Of a stretch of DNA of 55,050 bases, positions 33,426 through 41,957 are shown piece by piece. The DNA is taken from positions 1 through 55,050 of the forward strand of contig NZ_JADWYM010000044.1 of assembly GCF_022414535.1 (NCBI RefSeq). The letters are read 5' to 3'. Within the stretch, counting starts at the first letter, position 1, and each line of letters begins with the position of its first letter. A program made the position numbers and the translations under genes. The stretch comes from Streptomyces sp. MUM 2J (GTDB taxonomy: Bacteria; Actinomycetota; Actinomycetes; Streptomycetales; Streptomycetaceae). Below the pieces are notes generated by a model. The model made no database searches and was not told the origin of the DNA. It saw only the letters and a list, made by a program, of their open reading frames with translations.

Positions 33426-36056
33426 GTGACCGATAACGCTCAGCAGCAGCCACCAGCGCCCACCACCGAACTGCCGACCCAGTACGCGCCGGCCGACGTA
33501 GAGGGGCCGCTGTACGAGCGCTGGGTGGAGCGGGGTTACTTCGAGGCCGACGCCAAGAGCGACAAGCCGCCGTTCACCGTCGTCATCCCGCCGCCGAACG
33601 TCACCGGCAGCCTGCACCTGGGACACGCCTTCGAGCACACGCTCATCGACGCCCTGACCCGGCGCAAGCGCATGCAGGGGTACGAGACGCTGTGGCAGCC
33701 CGGCATGGACCACGCCGGCATCGCCACCCAGAACGTCGTCGAGCGGGAGCTGGCCAAGGAGGGCAAGTCCCGGCACGACCTGGGCCGTGAGGCGTTCGTC
33801 GAGCGGGTCTGGCAGTGGAAGGGCGAGTCCGGAGGGCAGATCTCCGGGCAGATGCGCCGCCTCGGGGACGGCGTCGCGTGGTCCCGTGAGCGCTTCACCA
33901 TGGACGAGGGCCTCTCCCAGGCCGTCCAGACCATCTTCAAGCGGCTCTACGACGACGAGCTGATCTACCGCGCCGAGCGCATCATCAACTGGTGCCCCCG
34001 GTGCCTCACGGCGATCTCGGACATCGAGGTCGAGTACCAGGACGACGACGGCGAGCTCGTGTCCATGCGCTACGGCGAGGGCGACGAGTCCATCGTCGTC
34101 GCCACCACCCGCGCCGAGACCATGCTCGGCGACACCGCCGTCGCCGTCCACCCCGACGACGAGCGATACCGGCACCTCATCGGCAAGCTGGTGAAGCTGC
34201 CGCTGACCGACCGCTCCATCCCGGTCGTCGCGGACACGCACGTCGACCCCGAGTTCGGCACCGGCGCCGTCAAGGTCACCCCGGCGCACGACCCGAACGA
34301 CTTCGAGATCGGCCAGCGGCACGGTCTGCCGTCGCTGACGGTCATGGACGAGCACGCGGTCATCACGGCCCACGGCCCCTTCCAGGGCCTGGACCGCCTG
34401 GAGGCCCGCTCCGCCATCGTCGCCGCGCTGCGCGCCGAAGGCCGGATCGTCGCCGAGAAGCGGCCCTACGCCCACTCCGTCGGCCACTGCTCGCGCTGCA
34501 AGACCACCATCGAACCGCGCCTGTCCATGCAGTGGTGGGTCAAGGTCGGTCCGCTGGCGAAGGCGGCCGGTGACGCGGTCCGCGAGGGCAAGGTCACGAT
34601 CCATCCGCAGGAGATGGAGAAGAGGTACTTCGACTGGGTCGACAACCTCCACGACTGGTGCATCTCACGGCAGTTGTGGTGGGGCCACCGCATCCCGGTC
34701 TGGTACGGCCCCGGCGGCGAGGCCGTCTGCGTCGGCCCCGGCGAGGAGCCGCCCGGCACCGAGGCGGAGGGGTGGCGCCAGGACACCGATGTCCTCGACA
34801 CCTGGTTCTCCTCCGGCCTGTGGCCGTTCTCCACCCTCGGCTGGCCCGAACAGACCGAGTCGCTCGCGAAGTTCTACCCGAACTCGGTTCTCGTCACCGG
34901 CTACGACATCCTCTTCTTCTGGGTCGCCCGGATGATGATGTTCGGCCTGTACGCGATGGACGGCACCCCGCCGTTCCACACCATCGCCCTGCATGGCATG
35001 GTCCGCGACCAGTTCGGCAAGAAGATGTCGAAGTCCTTCGGTAACGCCGTCAACCCGCTGGACTGGATGGACAAGTACGGCTCCGACGCCCTCCGGTTCA
35101 CCCTCGCACGCGGCGCCAACCCCGGCGTCGACGTCCCGATCGGCGAGGACTGGGTCCAGGGTTCGCGCAACTTCGCCAACAAGATCTGGAACGCCACGCG
35201 CTTCGCGCTGATGAACGGCGCCACGGTCGAGGGCCCGCTGCCGGACGCCTCGGCGATGTCGCCGACGGACCGCTGGATCCTCTCCCGGCTCAACTCCGTC
35301 GTCGCCGAGGTCGACGCGTACTACGACGACTTCCAGTTCGCCAAGCTGTCCGACGCCCTGTTCCACTTCGCGTGGGACGAGGTCTTCGACTGGTACGTCG
35401 AGTTGTCGAAGACGGTCTTCCAGGCCGGCGGCGGGGCGGCCGAGGTCAGCAAGCGCGTCCTGGGCGAGGTCCTCGACGTCACGCTCCGGCTGCTGCACCC
35501 CGTGGTCCCGTTCGTCACCGAGACCCTGTGGACCACCCTCACCGGCGGCGAGTCGGTCGTCGTCGCCGGCTGGCCCGCGGACAGCGGCTTCCGCGACGCG
35601 GCGGCGGAGCGTGAGATCGAGACGCTCCAGACCGTCATCACCGAGGTCCGCCGCTTCCGCGCCGACCAGGGCCTCCAGCCGGGCCAGCGGGTTCCCGCCC
35701 GCCTGTCCCTGGACGGCACGGCGCTGGCGCCGCACGAGGCCGCCATCCGCCAGCTGCTGCGCCTGCAGCCGGAGGGCGACGCGTTCACGGCGACGGCCAC
35801 CTTGCCCGTCGCCGGCGCGGAGGTCGCCCTGGACCTGTCCGGCACGATCGACGTGGCCGCCGAGCGCAAGCGCCTGGCGAAGGACCTCGCCGCGGCCCAG
35901 AAGGAACGCCAGCAGGCCGAGGCCAAGCTGGGCAACGAGGCGTTCCTGGCCAAGGCCCCCGACCACGTGGTGGACAAGATCCGCACCCGCCTGGCCAAGG
36001 CGGACGAGGACATCGCCCGCATCCAGGCCCAGCTGGAGAAGCTGCCGCCGCAGTGA
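33426..36056 (+). CDS. valS: Valyl-tRNA synthetase
   Basis: 876-residue class I synthetase charging tRNA-Val. HIGH-type motif HLGH at 64-67 (PPNVTGSLHLGHAFEHT) and KMSKS at 533-537 (FGKKMSKSFGN). The editing (CP1) domain lies between (for example ATTRAETMLGDTAVAVHP). The anticodon-binding domain and a C-terminal coiled coil (AERKRLAKDLAAAQKERQQA to ARIQAQLEKL) are present; full length. The GTG start has no ribosome binding site and a -10-like TAAACT six bases upstream, so the mRNA is probably leaderless. It ends in a strong terminator before folC. Confidence 0.97.
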   Translation: MTDNAQQQPPAPTTELPTQYAPADVEGPLYERWVERGYFEADAKSDKPPFTVVIPPPNVTGSLHLGHAFEHTLIDALTRRKRMQGYETLWQPGMDHAGIATQNVVERELAKEGKSRHDLGREAFVERVWQWKGESGGQISGQMRRLGDGVAWSRERFTMDEGLSQAVQTIFKRLYDDELIYRAERIINWCPRCLTAISDIEVEYQDDDGELVSMRYGEGDESIVVATTRAETMLGDTAVAVHPDDERYRHLIGKLVKLPLTDRSIPVVADTHVDPEFGTGAVKVTPAHDPNDFEIGQRHGLPSLTVMDEHAVITAHGPFQGLDRLEARSAIVAALRAEGRIVAEKRPYAHSVGHCSRCKTTIEPRLSMQWWVKVGPLAKAAGDAVREGKVTIHPQEMEKRYFDWVDNLHDWCISRQLWWGHRIPVWYGPGGEAVCVGPGEEPPGTEAEGWRQDTDVLDTWFSSGLWPFSTLGWPEQTESLAKFYPNSVLVTGYDILFFWVARMMMFGLYAMDGTPPFHTIALHGMVRDQFGKKMSKSFGNAVNPLDWMDKYGSDALRFTLARGANPGVDVPIGEDWVQGSRNFANKIWNATRFALMNGATVEGPLPDASAMSPTDRWILSRLNSVVAEVDAYYDDFQFAKLSDALFHFAWDEVFDWYVELSKTVFQAGGGAAEVSKRVLGEVLDVTLRLLHPVVPFVTETLWTTLTGGESVVVAGWPADSGFRDAAAEREIETLQTVITEVRRFRADQGLQPGQRVPARLSLDGTALAPHEAAIRQLLRLQPEGDAFTATATLPVAGAEVALDLSGTIDVAAERKRLAKDLAAAQKERQQAEAKLGNEAFLAKAPDHVVDKIRTRLAKADEDIARIQAQLEKLPPQ

Positions 36057-36074
36057 TCCCCGAGGCCGCGGCAG

Positions 36075-36116
36075 GCGAAGGCCCCGGGACTGCGGACGCA
36101 GCCCCGGGGCCTTCGC
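36075..36116 (+). terminator. valS terminator
   Basis: GCGAAGGCCCCGGG / CCCGGGGCCTTCGC-type hairpin with inner CTGCG/CGCAG pairing, 18 bases after the valS stop. Confidence 0.85.
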
Positions 36117-36139
36117 CCACCTCCACCGGCCGGCCTCCG

Positions 36140-36145
36140 TAGACT
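36140..36145 (+). promoter_or_regulatory. -10-like element for leaderless folC
   Basis: TAGACT exactly six bases before the GTG at 36152, directly after the valS terminator; no Shine-Dalgarno. Confidence 0.5.
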
Positions 36146-36151
36146 GGCCTC

Positions 36152-37675
36152 GTGAGCGACATCCCCGGCACCAACGACCAGAACGACCAGCCCGGCCCCC
36201 TCGACTCCTTCGACGGGATCATCGCGGCCGAGACCGACCGTGACCCCGACCTCGCCGTGATCGAGGCCGGCAGCCGTACCCTGCGCACCCAGGGCGGCCC
36301 GCCTCAGGCCGACGTGCCCGGACGGCCGGAGGACCCGGAGGTCGACAAGGCGCTGCGCGAGGTCGAGGCGGAGCTGGCCACCCGCTGGGGGGAGACCAAG
36401 CTGGAGCCCTCGGTGAGCAGGATCGCCGCGCTCATGGACGTCCTGGGCGAGCCGCAGCGGGCGTACCCGTCGATCCACATCACCGGCACCAACGGCAAGA
36501 CCTCCGTCGCCCGCATGATCGAGGCCCTGCTCAACGCCTTCGAGCTGCGTACCGGCCGCTACACCTCGCCGCACGTGCAGTCGATCACCGAGCGGATCAG
36601 CCTGGACGGCGCGCCGATCACGGCGGAACGGTTCATCGAGACGTACCGCGACATCCGGCCGTACGTCGAGATGGTCGACTCCTCTCAGGAGTACCGGCTG
36701 TCCTTCTTCGAGGTGCTCACCGGCATGGCCTACGCGGCGTTCGCCGACGCACCGGTCGACGTGGCCGTCGTCGAGGTCGGCATGGGCGGTTCCTGGGACG
36801 CCACCAACGTGATCGACGGGGACGTCGCCGTCGTGACGCCCATCGACCTGGACCACACCGACCGGCTCGGCGGGACGACCGCGGAGATCGCCGGGGAGAA
36901 GGCGGGGATCATCAAGCAGGACGCGACGGTGATCCTGGCGCAGCAGCCGGTGGACGCCGCGCAGGTGCTGCTGAAGAAGGCCGTCGAGGTCGACGCGACC
37001 GTGGCCCGGGAAGGGCTGGAGTTCGGGGTCGTGGCACGGCAGGTCGCCGTCGGCGGGCAGCTGATGACGCTGCGCGGCCTGGGCGGCGAGTACACCGAGG
37101 TCTACGTCCCGCTGCACGGCGCCCACCAGGCGCACAACGCGGCCGTCGCGCTGGCCGCGGTGGAGGCGTTCTTCGGAGTGGGGGCGCAGCGGGCGGAGCC
37201 GCTGGACCTGGAGACGGTGCGCAAGGCGTTCGCGTCCGTCGCCTCGCCCGGCCGCCTGGAGGTCGTACGCCGGTCGCCGACCGTCGTGCTGGACGCCGCG
37301 CACAACCCGGCGGGCGCGCGGGTCACCGCCGACGCGCTGCGGGAGGCGTTCCAGTTCAGCCGCCTGATCGGGGTCGTCGGCGCCAGCGGCGACAAGAACG
37401 TGCGGGGGCTGCTGGAGGCGTTCGAGCCGGTCTTCGCGGAGATCGTGGTCACCCAGAACTCCACCCACCGCGCCATGGACGCCGACGCTCTGGCCGCGCT
37501 GGCCGTCGAGGTCTTCGGCGAGGAGCGCGTCCAGGTCGAGCCGCGGCTTCCGGACGCGCTGGAGGCCGCGATCACCCTCGCGGAGGAAGAGGGCGAGTTC
37601 GCCGGCGGCGGCGTCCTCGTCACCGGTTCCGTCATCACGGTGGGCGAGGCCCGCCTGCTTCTCGGGAAGGGCTGA
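36152..37675 (+). CDS. folC: Dihydrofolate synthase / folylpolyglutamate synthase
   Basis: 507-residue Mur-ligase-family enzyme adding glutamate to dihydropteroate and folates. The P-loop HITGTNGKTSVA has Lys116. TSPHVQSITERISLDG, EVGMGGSWDATN and DAAHNPAG are the family signatures. The first ~65 residues are an acidic extension before the catalytic fold, common in Streptomyces. The GTG is preceded by TAGACT at six-base spacing and no ribosome binding site, so it is probably leaderless. The DUF4233 gene starts eight bases after its stop, indicating an operon. Confidence 0.95.
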   Translation: MSDIPGTNDQNDQPGPLDSFDGIIAAETDRDPDLAVIEAGSRTLRTQGGPPQADVPGRPEDPEVDKALREVEAELATRWGETKLEPSVSRIAALMDVLGEPQRAYPSIHITGTNGKTSVARMIEALLNAFELRTGRYTSPHVQSITERISLDGAPITAERFIETYRDIRPYVEMVDSSQEYRLSFFEVLTGMAYAAFADAPVDVAVVEVGMGGSWDATNVIDGDVAVVTPIDLDHTDRLGGTTAEIAGEKAGIIKQDATVILAQQPVDAAQVLLKKAVEVDATVAREGLEFGVVARQVAVGGQLMTLRGLGGEYTEVYVPLHGAHQAHNAAVALAAVEAFFGVGAQRAEPLDLETVRKAFASVASPGRLEVVRRSPTVVLDAAHNPAGARVTADALREAFQFSRLIGVVGASGDKNVRGLLEAFEPVFAEIVVTQNSTHRAMDADALAALAVEVFGEERVQVEPRLPDALEAAITLAEEEGEFAGGGVLVTGSVITVGEARLLLGKG

Positions 37676-37683
37676 GGTCACCC

Positions 37684-38040
37684 GTGCGTACGCTCTGCTC
37701 CTCGACGCTGATCGGCGAGTTCTTCATCATCGGATTCGCCGCACTGGTCGCGATGAAGGACCCGGACCTGTCCACCGGCACGGTGTGGGCCGTCAGCGGT
37801 ACCGCGATGGCACTGTGCCTGCTGCTGTGCGGCCTGGTGACCAGGCCCGGCGGGGTGGCCCTCGGCTGGGCGCTGCAGCTCGCGCTCGTCGCCTCCGGGG
37901 TCTTCGTGCCGACGATGTTCTTCATGGGCGCGGTGTTCGCGGTGCTGTGGTGGGCTTCGGTGCACTTCGGGCGGAAGGTCGACGCGGCGAGGGCGAGGTT
38001 CGCCGCTCAGGGCGCCTCCTCCACGGCTGACGCTGCGTGA
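37684..38040 (+). CDS. DUF4233 membrane protein
   Basis: 118 residues, GTG start eight bases after folC. Four hydrophobic segments (LIGEFFIIGFAALVAM, VWAVSGTAMALCLLLCGL, ALGWALQLALVASGVFV, MFFMGAVFAVLWWASVHFG) and a charged C-terminus KVDAARARFAAQ. It matches the DUF4233 family, regularly found between folC and ndk in actinobacteria. Function unknown; the fixed position suggests a housekeeping role in the membrane. Confidence 0.8.
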   Translation: MRTLCSSTLIGEFFIIGFAALVAMKDPDLSTGTVWAVSGTAMALCLLLCGLVTRPGGVALGWALQLALVASGVFVPTMFFMGAVFAVLWWASVHFGRKVDAARARFAAQGASSTADAA

Positions 38041-38107
38041 CGGGCGCCCCGACACGCCCTGTAACCTCGTGCCACCGCACACCTGGCAGGAATAAAGGAG
38101 TCCTCCC

Positions 38108-38521
38108 GTGACCCAGCGCACCCTCGTCCTTCTCAAGCCCGACGCCGTCCGTCGTGGCCTGACCGGCGAGATCATCAGCCGCATCGAGCGCAAGGCCGGC
38201 TGGCTCATCACCGCGCTGGAGCTGCGCACGCTGGACCAGGACACGCTGGAGCAGCACTACGGGGAGCACAAGGGCAAGCCGTTCTACGAGCCGCTGGTGG
38301 AGTTCATGGCCTCCGGCCCGGTCGTGGCGATGATCGTCGAGGGCGAGCGGGTCATCGAGGGCCTGCGCCAGCTGGCCGGTCCGACCGATCCGATCGCCGC
38401 GGCGCCCGGCTCCATCCGGGGCGACTACGGCGTGATCGTGCGCGAGAACCTGATCCACGCCTCCGACTCCGAGGAATCCGCCGAGCGCGAGGTGAAGATC
38501 TTCTTCCCGGGCCGCGCCTGA
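38108..38521 (+). CDS. ndk: Nucleoside diphosphate kinase
   Basis: 137 residues. Transfers the gamma-phosphate from ATP to nucleoside diphosphates through a phosphohistidine, His117 in ENLIHASDSEESAERE (usual form NxxHGSDS; Ala replaces Gly here). Starts TQRTLVLLKPDAVRRG. The GTG has AAAGGAG upstream. A -10-like TAACCT near 38065 gives a short leader, so ndk may have its own promoter in addition to read-through from folC. Confidence 0.96.
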   Translation: MTQRTLVLLKPDAVRRGLTGEIISRIERKAGWLITALELRTLDQDTLEQHYGEHKGKPFYEPLVEFMASGPVVAMIVEGERVIEGLRQLAGPTDPIAAAPGSIRGDYGVIVRENLIHASDSEESAEREVKIFFPGRA

Positions 38522-38588
38522 GCTGTCACATCCAGATCTCGGAAATGTTTTTTCTGAGACTCCGTCATCTCGAACCCGCGTCGAGTGC

Positions 38589-38619
38589 AGGGACGGCCGT
38601 ACCTTTTCGGCCGTCCCTT
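38589..38619 (+). terminator. ndk terminator
   Basis: AGGGACGGCCG paired with CGGCCGTCCCT and a loop containing TACCTTTT, about 70 bases after the ndk stop. The remaining gap to mreB (38620-38824) should carry the mreB promoter; TACGAT at 38740-38745 is a possible -10. Confidence 0.8.
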
Positions 38620-38824
38620 GGCATATGCCGCGCCGATTGGGGGAACGTGTGCCCCCGATGGGTCGTCTCCACAAGCGAGGTGGCTCGCCATCTGCTGACA
38701 ATGGCGAAGACCCTCGCGCAGTGTTCGTGCAGGCGCCACTACGATGGAGCCCTTCACGTCACAGCACCCACTTCGCCGACCTGAAAAGCCCTCAAAAGCT
38801 CATCGGAAGGCCAGACGAATCCTG

Positions 38825-39856
38825 ATGGGGAACTCAATGTCGTTCATCGGCCGTGACATGGCTGTCGACCTCGGGACCGCCAACACGCTGGTGTACGTGA
38901 GGGGTCGCGGGATCGTACTCAACGAGCCGTCCGTCGTCGCGATCAACACCAACACCGGTGGCATCCTCGCGGTCGGAGCCGAAGCGAAGAAGATGATCGG
39001 ACGCACGCCCGGCAACATCGTCGCCGTGCGTCCGCTGAAGGACGGCGTGATCGCCGACTTCGAGATCACCGAGCGGATGCTCCGCTACTTCATCCTGAAG
39101 ATCCACAAGCGGCGGTATCTCGCCCGGCCGCGCGTCGTCGTGTGCGTGCCCTCCGGTATCACCGGCGTCGAGCGCCGTGCCGTCATCGAGGCGTCGACCC
39201 AGGCCGGCGCCCGCCAGGTGCACATCATCGAGGAGCCCATGGCCGCGGCCATCGGCTCCGGCCTGCCGGTCCACGAGGCCACGGGCAACATGGTGGTGGA
39301 CATCGGCGGCGGTACGACGGAGGTCGCGGTTATCTCCCTCGGCGGCATCGTCACCGCCCAGTCCATCCGCGTGGCGGGCGACGAACTGGACAACGCGATC
39401 ATCCAGCACGTCAAGAAGGAGTACTCGCTCCTGCTGGGTGAGCGGACGGCCGAGCAGATCAAGATCACGATCGGCTCGGCGTACGACCTCGACTCCGACG
39501 AGCACACCGAAATCCGCGGCCGGGACCTCGTCTCCGGGCTGCCCAAGACGGTCGTCATCTCCGCCGCGGAGGTACGGAAGGCGATCGAGGAGCCCGTCAA
39601 CGCCATCGTCGACGCGGTGAAGACGACCCTCGACAAGTGCCCGCCGGAGCTGTCCGGCGACATCATGGACCGCGGAATCGTTCTGACGGGCGGCGGAGCA
39701 CTGCTGCGAGGCCTCGACGAGCGGCTGCGCCGCGAGACCGGCATGCCGATCCACATCGCCGAGGACCCGTTGGACAGCGTGGCCCTCGGCTCCGGCAAGT
39801 GCGTGGAGGAGTTCGAAGCGCTCCAGCAGGTGCTGGACGCCGCCCCCCGCAGATGA
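38825..39856 (+). CDS. mreB: Rod shape-determining protein MreB
   Basis: 343-residue actin homologue polymerising under the membrane; in Streptomyces it functions chiefly in spore-wall assembly. Phosphate-1 motif AVDLGTANTLVYV, phosphate-2 VVDIGGGTTEVAVISLGG, adenosine motif IVLTGGGALLRGLDERL. The ATG at 38825 (MGNSMSFIGRD) gives the standard Streptomyces length; a second ATG at 38837 is possible. It heads the mre cluster; a hairpin after the stop separates it from mreC. Confidence 0.96.
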   Translation: MGNSMSFIGRDMAVDLGTANTLVYVRGRGIVLNEPSVVAINTNTGGILAVGAEAKKMIGRTPGNIVAVRPLKDGVIADFEITERMLRYFILKIHKRRYLARPRVVVCVPSGITGVERRAVIEASTQAGARQVHIIEEPMAAAIGSGLPVHEATGNMVVDIGGGTTEVAVISLGGIVTAQSIRVAGDELDNAIIQHVKKEYSLLLGERTAEQIKITIGSAYDLDSDEHTEIRGRDLVSGLPKTVVISAAEVRKAIEEPVNAIVDAVKTTLDKCPPELSGDIMDRGIVLTGGGALLRGLDERLRRETGMPIHIAEDPLDSVALGSGKCVEEFEALQQVLDAAPRR

Positions 39857-39871
39857 CGCGTTGAGACGATT

Positions 39872-39905
39872 CCGCCGTACGAGACGATCTCCTCTCGTGC
39901 GGCGG
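39872..39905 (+). terminator. Hairpin between mreB and mreC, possible partial terminator
   Basis: CCGCCGTACGAGA and TCTCGTGCGGCGG form a 13-base stem with one mismatch and an 8-base loop, without a T-run. It could limit read-through from mreB or mark an RNA processing site. Confidence 0.5.
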
Positions 39906-39998
39906 ATCGCTGATATCGAGACTTAAGCTCCCCATGAAGCCCCAGGGCGTGCCCCGGGGCTCCCCGAATTCCTATGAGGAAGGGCACGGCCGCCGCAC

Positions 39999-41030
39999 GT
40001 GAGGGACACACGAGAGAGCCGGCTGCTCCTGGTGCTGCTGATCGCCATCGCGTTCGCGCTGATCACGGTGGACATCCGCGGCGGTAAGGACTCCCCGGTC
40101 GACGGTGCCCGGCAGGCCGCGGCTGCGGTCTTCGGTCCGATCGAGAACGGCGTGTCGTCGGCGGTGAACCCGGTCGGCGACGCCGTCTCCGCGGTCCGCG
40201 ACTCCGGTGAGCGCCACGACCGGCTGGCGCGGCTGGAGAAGGAGAACGCGGCCCTCAAGGCGAAGCTCGGCAGCGACGACCGCAACCGCAGTCGCCTCAA
40301 GCAGCTCGACACGATGCTGAAGGTCGCCGGCGAGGGGCAGTACGGCATCAAGGGCGCCCAGGTCATCGCCATAGGAGCGGCCCAGGGCTTCTCCTGGACC
40401 ATCACCATCGACGTCGGCGCCGACGACGGCATCCGGCGGGACATGACCGTCCTCAACGGCGATGGTCTCGTCGGCCGCGTCACCACCGTCGGCCCCGGCA
40501 CCGCCACCGTCCTGCTCGCCAACGACCCCGACTTCACGGTCGGCACCCGGATGGAGGGCAGCGACGAGCTCGGCTTCGCCTCCGGGCAGGGCGACCGCCC
40601 CCTGCGCGTGGAACTCCTCAACGGCAAGGCCGACGTCAAGAAGGGCGACCGCCTGGTCACCTTCGGCTCACAGGCCGACAAGCCCTTCGTCCCCGGCGTC
40701 CCCGTCGGCATCGTCTCGCGGGTCGACCCCTCCGGGGGCGACCTGACCCGCACCCTCTACGTCACGCCGTTCGTCAGCTTCACCCGGCTCGACATCGTCG
40801 GCGTCGTCGTCGAGGCGCCGAAGAAGGACCCCCGCGACACCGTGCTCCCGCCGAAGCCCAAGCCGACCCCGACACCGACGGTCACCGTCACCGTCACGCC
40901 CGGCGCCACGGCACCGGCCGACGGCCTGCCGCAGGGCACCGAGGAACAACTCGTCGAGGGACGGCAGCCCGTCGGCGGCGGACCGTCCGTCGACGGCGGA
41001 CAGCAGCAAGACGGCCAAGAGCAGCAGTAG
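39999..41030 (+). CDS. mreC: Rod shape-determining protein MreC
   Basis: 343 residues, GTG start. An N-terminal membrane helix (RLLLVLLIAIAFALITVDI), a coiled coil (ERHDRLARLEKENAALKAKLG) and the periplasm-side beta domain with AIGAAQGFSWTITIDVGADDGI and MTVLNGDGLVGRVTTVGPG. The ~70-residue C-terminal tail is Pro/Thr- then Gly/Gln-rich. It scaffolds wall-synthesis enzymes together with MreD, PBP2 and RodA encoded directly downstream. Confidence 0.95.
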   Translation: MRDTRESRLLLVLLIAIAFALITVDIRGGKDSPVDGARQAAAAVFGPIENGVSSAVNPVGDAVSAVRDSGERHDRLARLEKENAALKAKLGSDDRNRSRLKQLDTMLKVAGEGQYGIKGAQVIAIGAAQGFSWTITIDVGADDGIRRDMTVLNGDGLVGRVTTVGPGTATVLLANDPDFTVGTRMEGSDELGFASGQGDRPLRVELLNGKADVKKGDRLVTFGSQADKPFVPGVPVGIVSRVDPSGGDLTRTLYVTPFVSFTRLDIVGVVVEAPKKDPRDTVLPPKPKPTPTPTVTVTVTPGATAPADGLPQGTEEQLVEGRQPVGGGPSVDGGQQQDGQEQQ

Positions 41031-41044
41031 GAGCTGACATTCCC

Positions 41045-41716
41045 ATGCGCGTCAACCGGATCCTGCTCTCCACGGTGCTGGTGGTCGTCGCCCTGGTGAT
41101 CCAGGTGAGCGTCCTCGCCCGCCTCCACCTGCCGGGCGCCGTCCCCGACCTGCTCCTGCTCACCGTCCTCGGCCTCGCCATGGTCTACGGGCACGTCGGC
41201 GGCGCCCTCATCGGCTTCGGCGCCGGACTGCTCGCCGACCTCGCCCCACCCGCCGACCACGCAGCCGGCCGCTACGCCCTGGTGCTGTGCGTCATCGGCT
41301 ACTGCGCCGGACTGATCAAACCGGAGAACGGCCAGGTCAAGTCCGCCACCGGCCCCATGATCACGGTCGTCGCCGCCGCGCTCGGCTCCACCCTGCTGTA
41401 CGCGGGGGTCGGCGCCCTCGTCGGCGACACCGCCGCCCGCCACGTCGGCCTGGCCGGCCTGCTCTTCTCGGCCGCACTCTACGACCTGCTGCTCGCGCCC
41501 TTCGTGGTCCCGGGCGTCATGGCGCTGGCCCGCCGCGCCGAGAACGACCCGCTCTCCGACACCGGCTCCTCCGCCAGGTCCGCCGACATCTCCTCCGGCT
41601 GGCTTTCGGGCGGCACCGGCCTGAAGATCGGTGGGCAGCGCAACGGACTGCGGGTCAAGGCAGCCCGCGCCCGCTCCGCCCGCGCCGGACGCATCAAGGG
41701 GGTCAAGCGGCTGTGA
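41045..41716 (+). CDS. mreD: Rod shape-determining protein MreD
   Basis: 223 residues with about five to six membrane helices (ILLSTVLVVVALVIQVSVLA through YDLLLAPFVVPGVMALA), a motif FGAGLLADLAPP typical of MreD, and a basic C-terminal tail rich in Arg/Ala. Starts 14 bases after mreC; same operon. Confidence 0.93.
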   Translation: MRVNRILLSTVLVVVALVIQVSVLARLHLPGAVPDLLLLTVLGLAMVYGHVGGALIGFGAGLLADLAPPADHAAGRYALVLCVIGYCAGLIKPENGQVKSATGPMITVVAAALGSTLLYAGVGALVGDTAARHVGLAGLLFSAALYDLLLAPFVVPGVMALARRAENDPLSDTGSSARSADISSGWLSGGTGLKIGGQRNGLRVKAARARSARAGRIKGVKRL

Positions 41717-41957
41717 CCACAGGAAACTTCACCGGAACGGGTGAGTACGGGAGGAACCCGGCCCGGTCGGCCGGGCGTTCATCATGCGAACGCCCGCGAT
41801 CGCCCGGCCTCGACCGGCCGCTCGGACCCTCCTCCCGGCCGGCCACGCCCGCCCGTTCGACCGCAACCGCCCGTACGGCCGCGTCCGTCCACTCGACCAC
41901 ATCCGCCCGCTCGCACCCGGCCACTCGCCCGAGCAGGGAAAGGGGGAGGCAGCAGCA
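41717..41957. other. Spacer between mreD and the PBP2 gene
   Basis: 241 bases whose sequence is rich in CCGC/CGCCC motifs with short imperfect repeats. The PBP2 frame stays open upstream to 41784 and would add an Arg/Pro-rich 58-residue extension; family comparison favours the start at 41958 instead. Confidence 0.4.
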
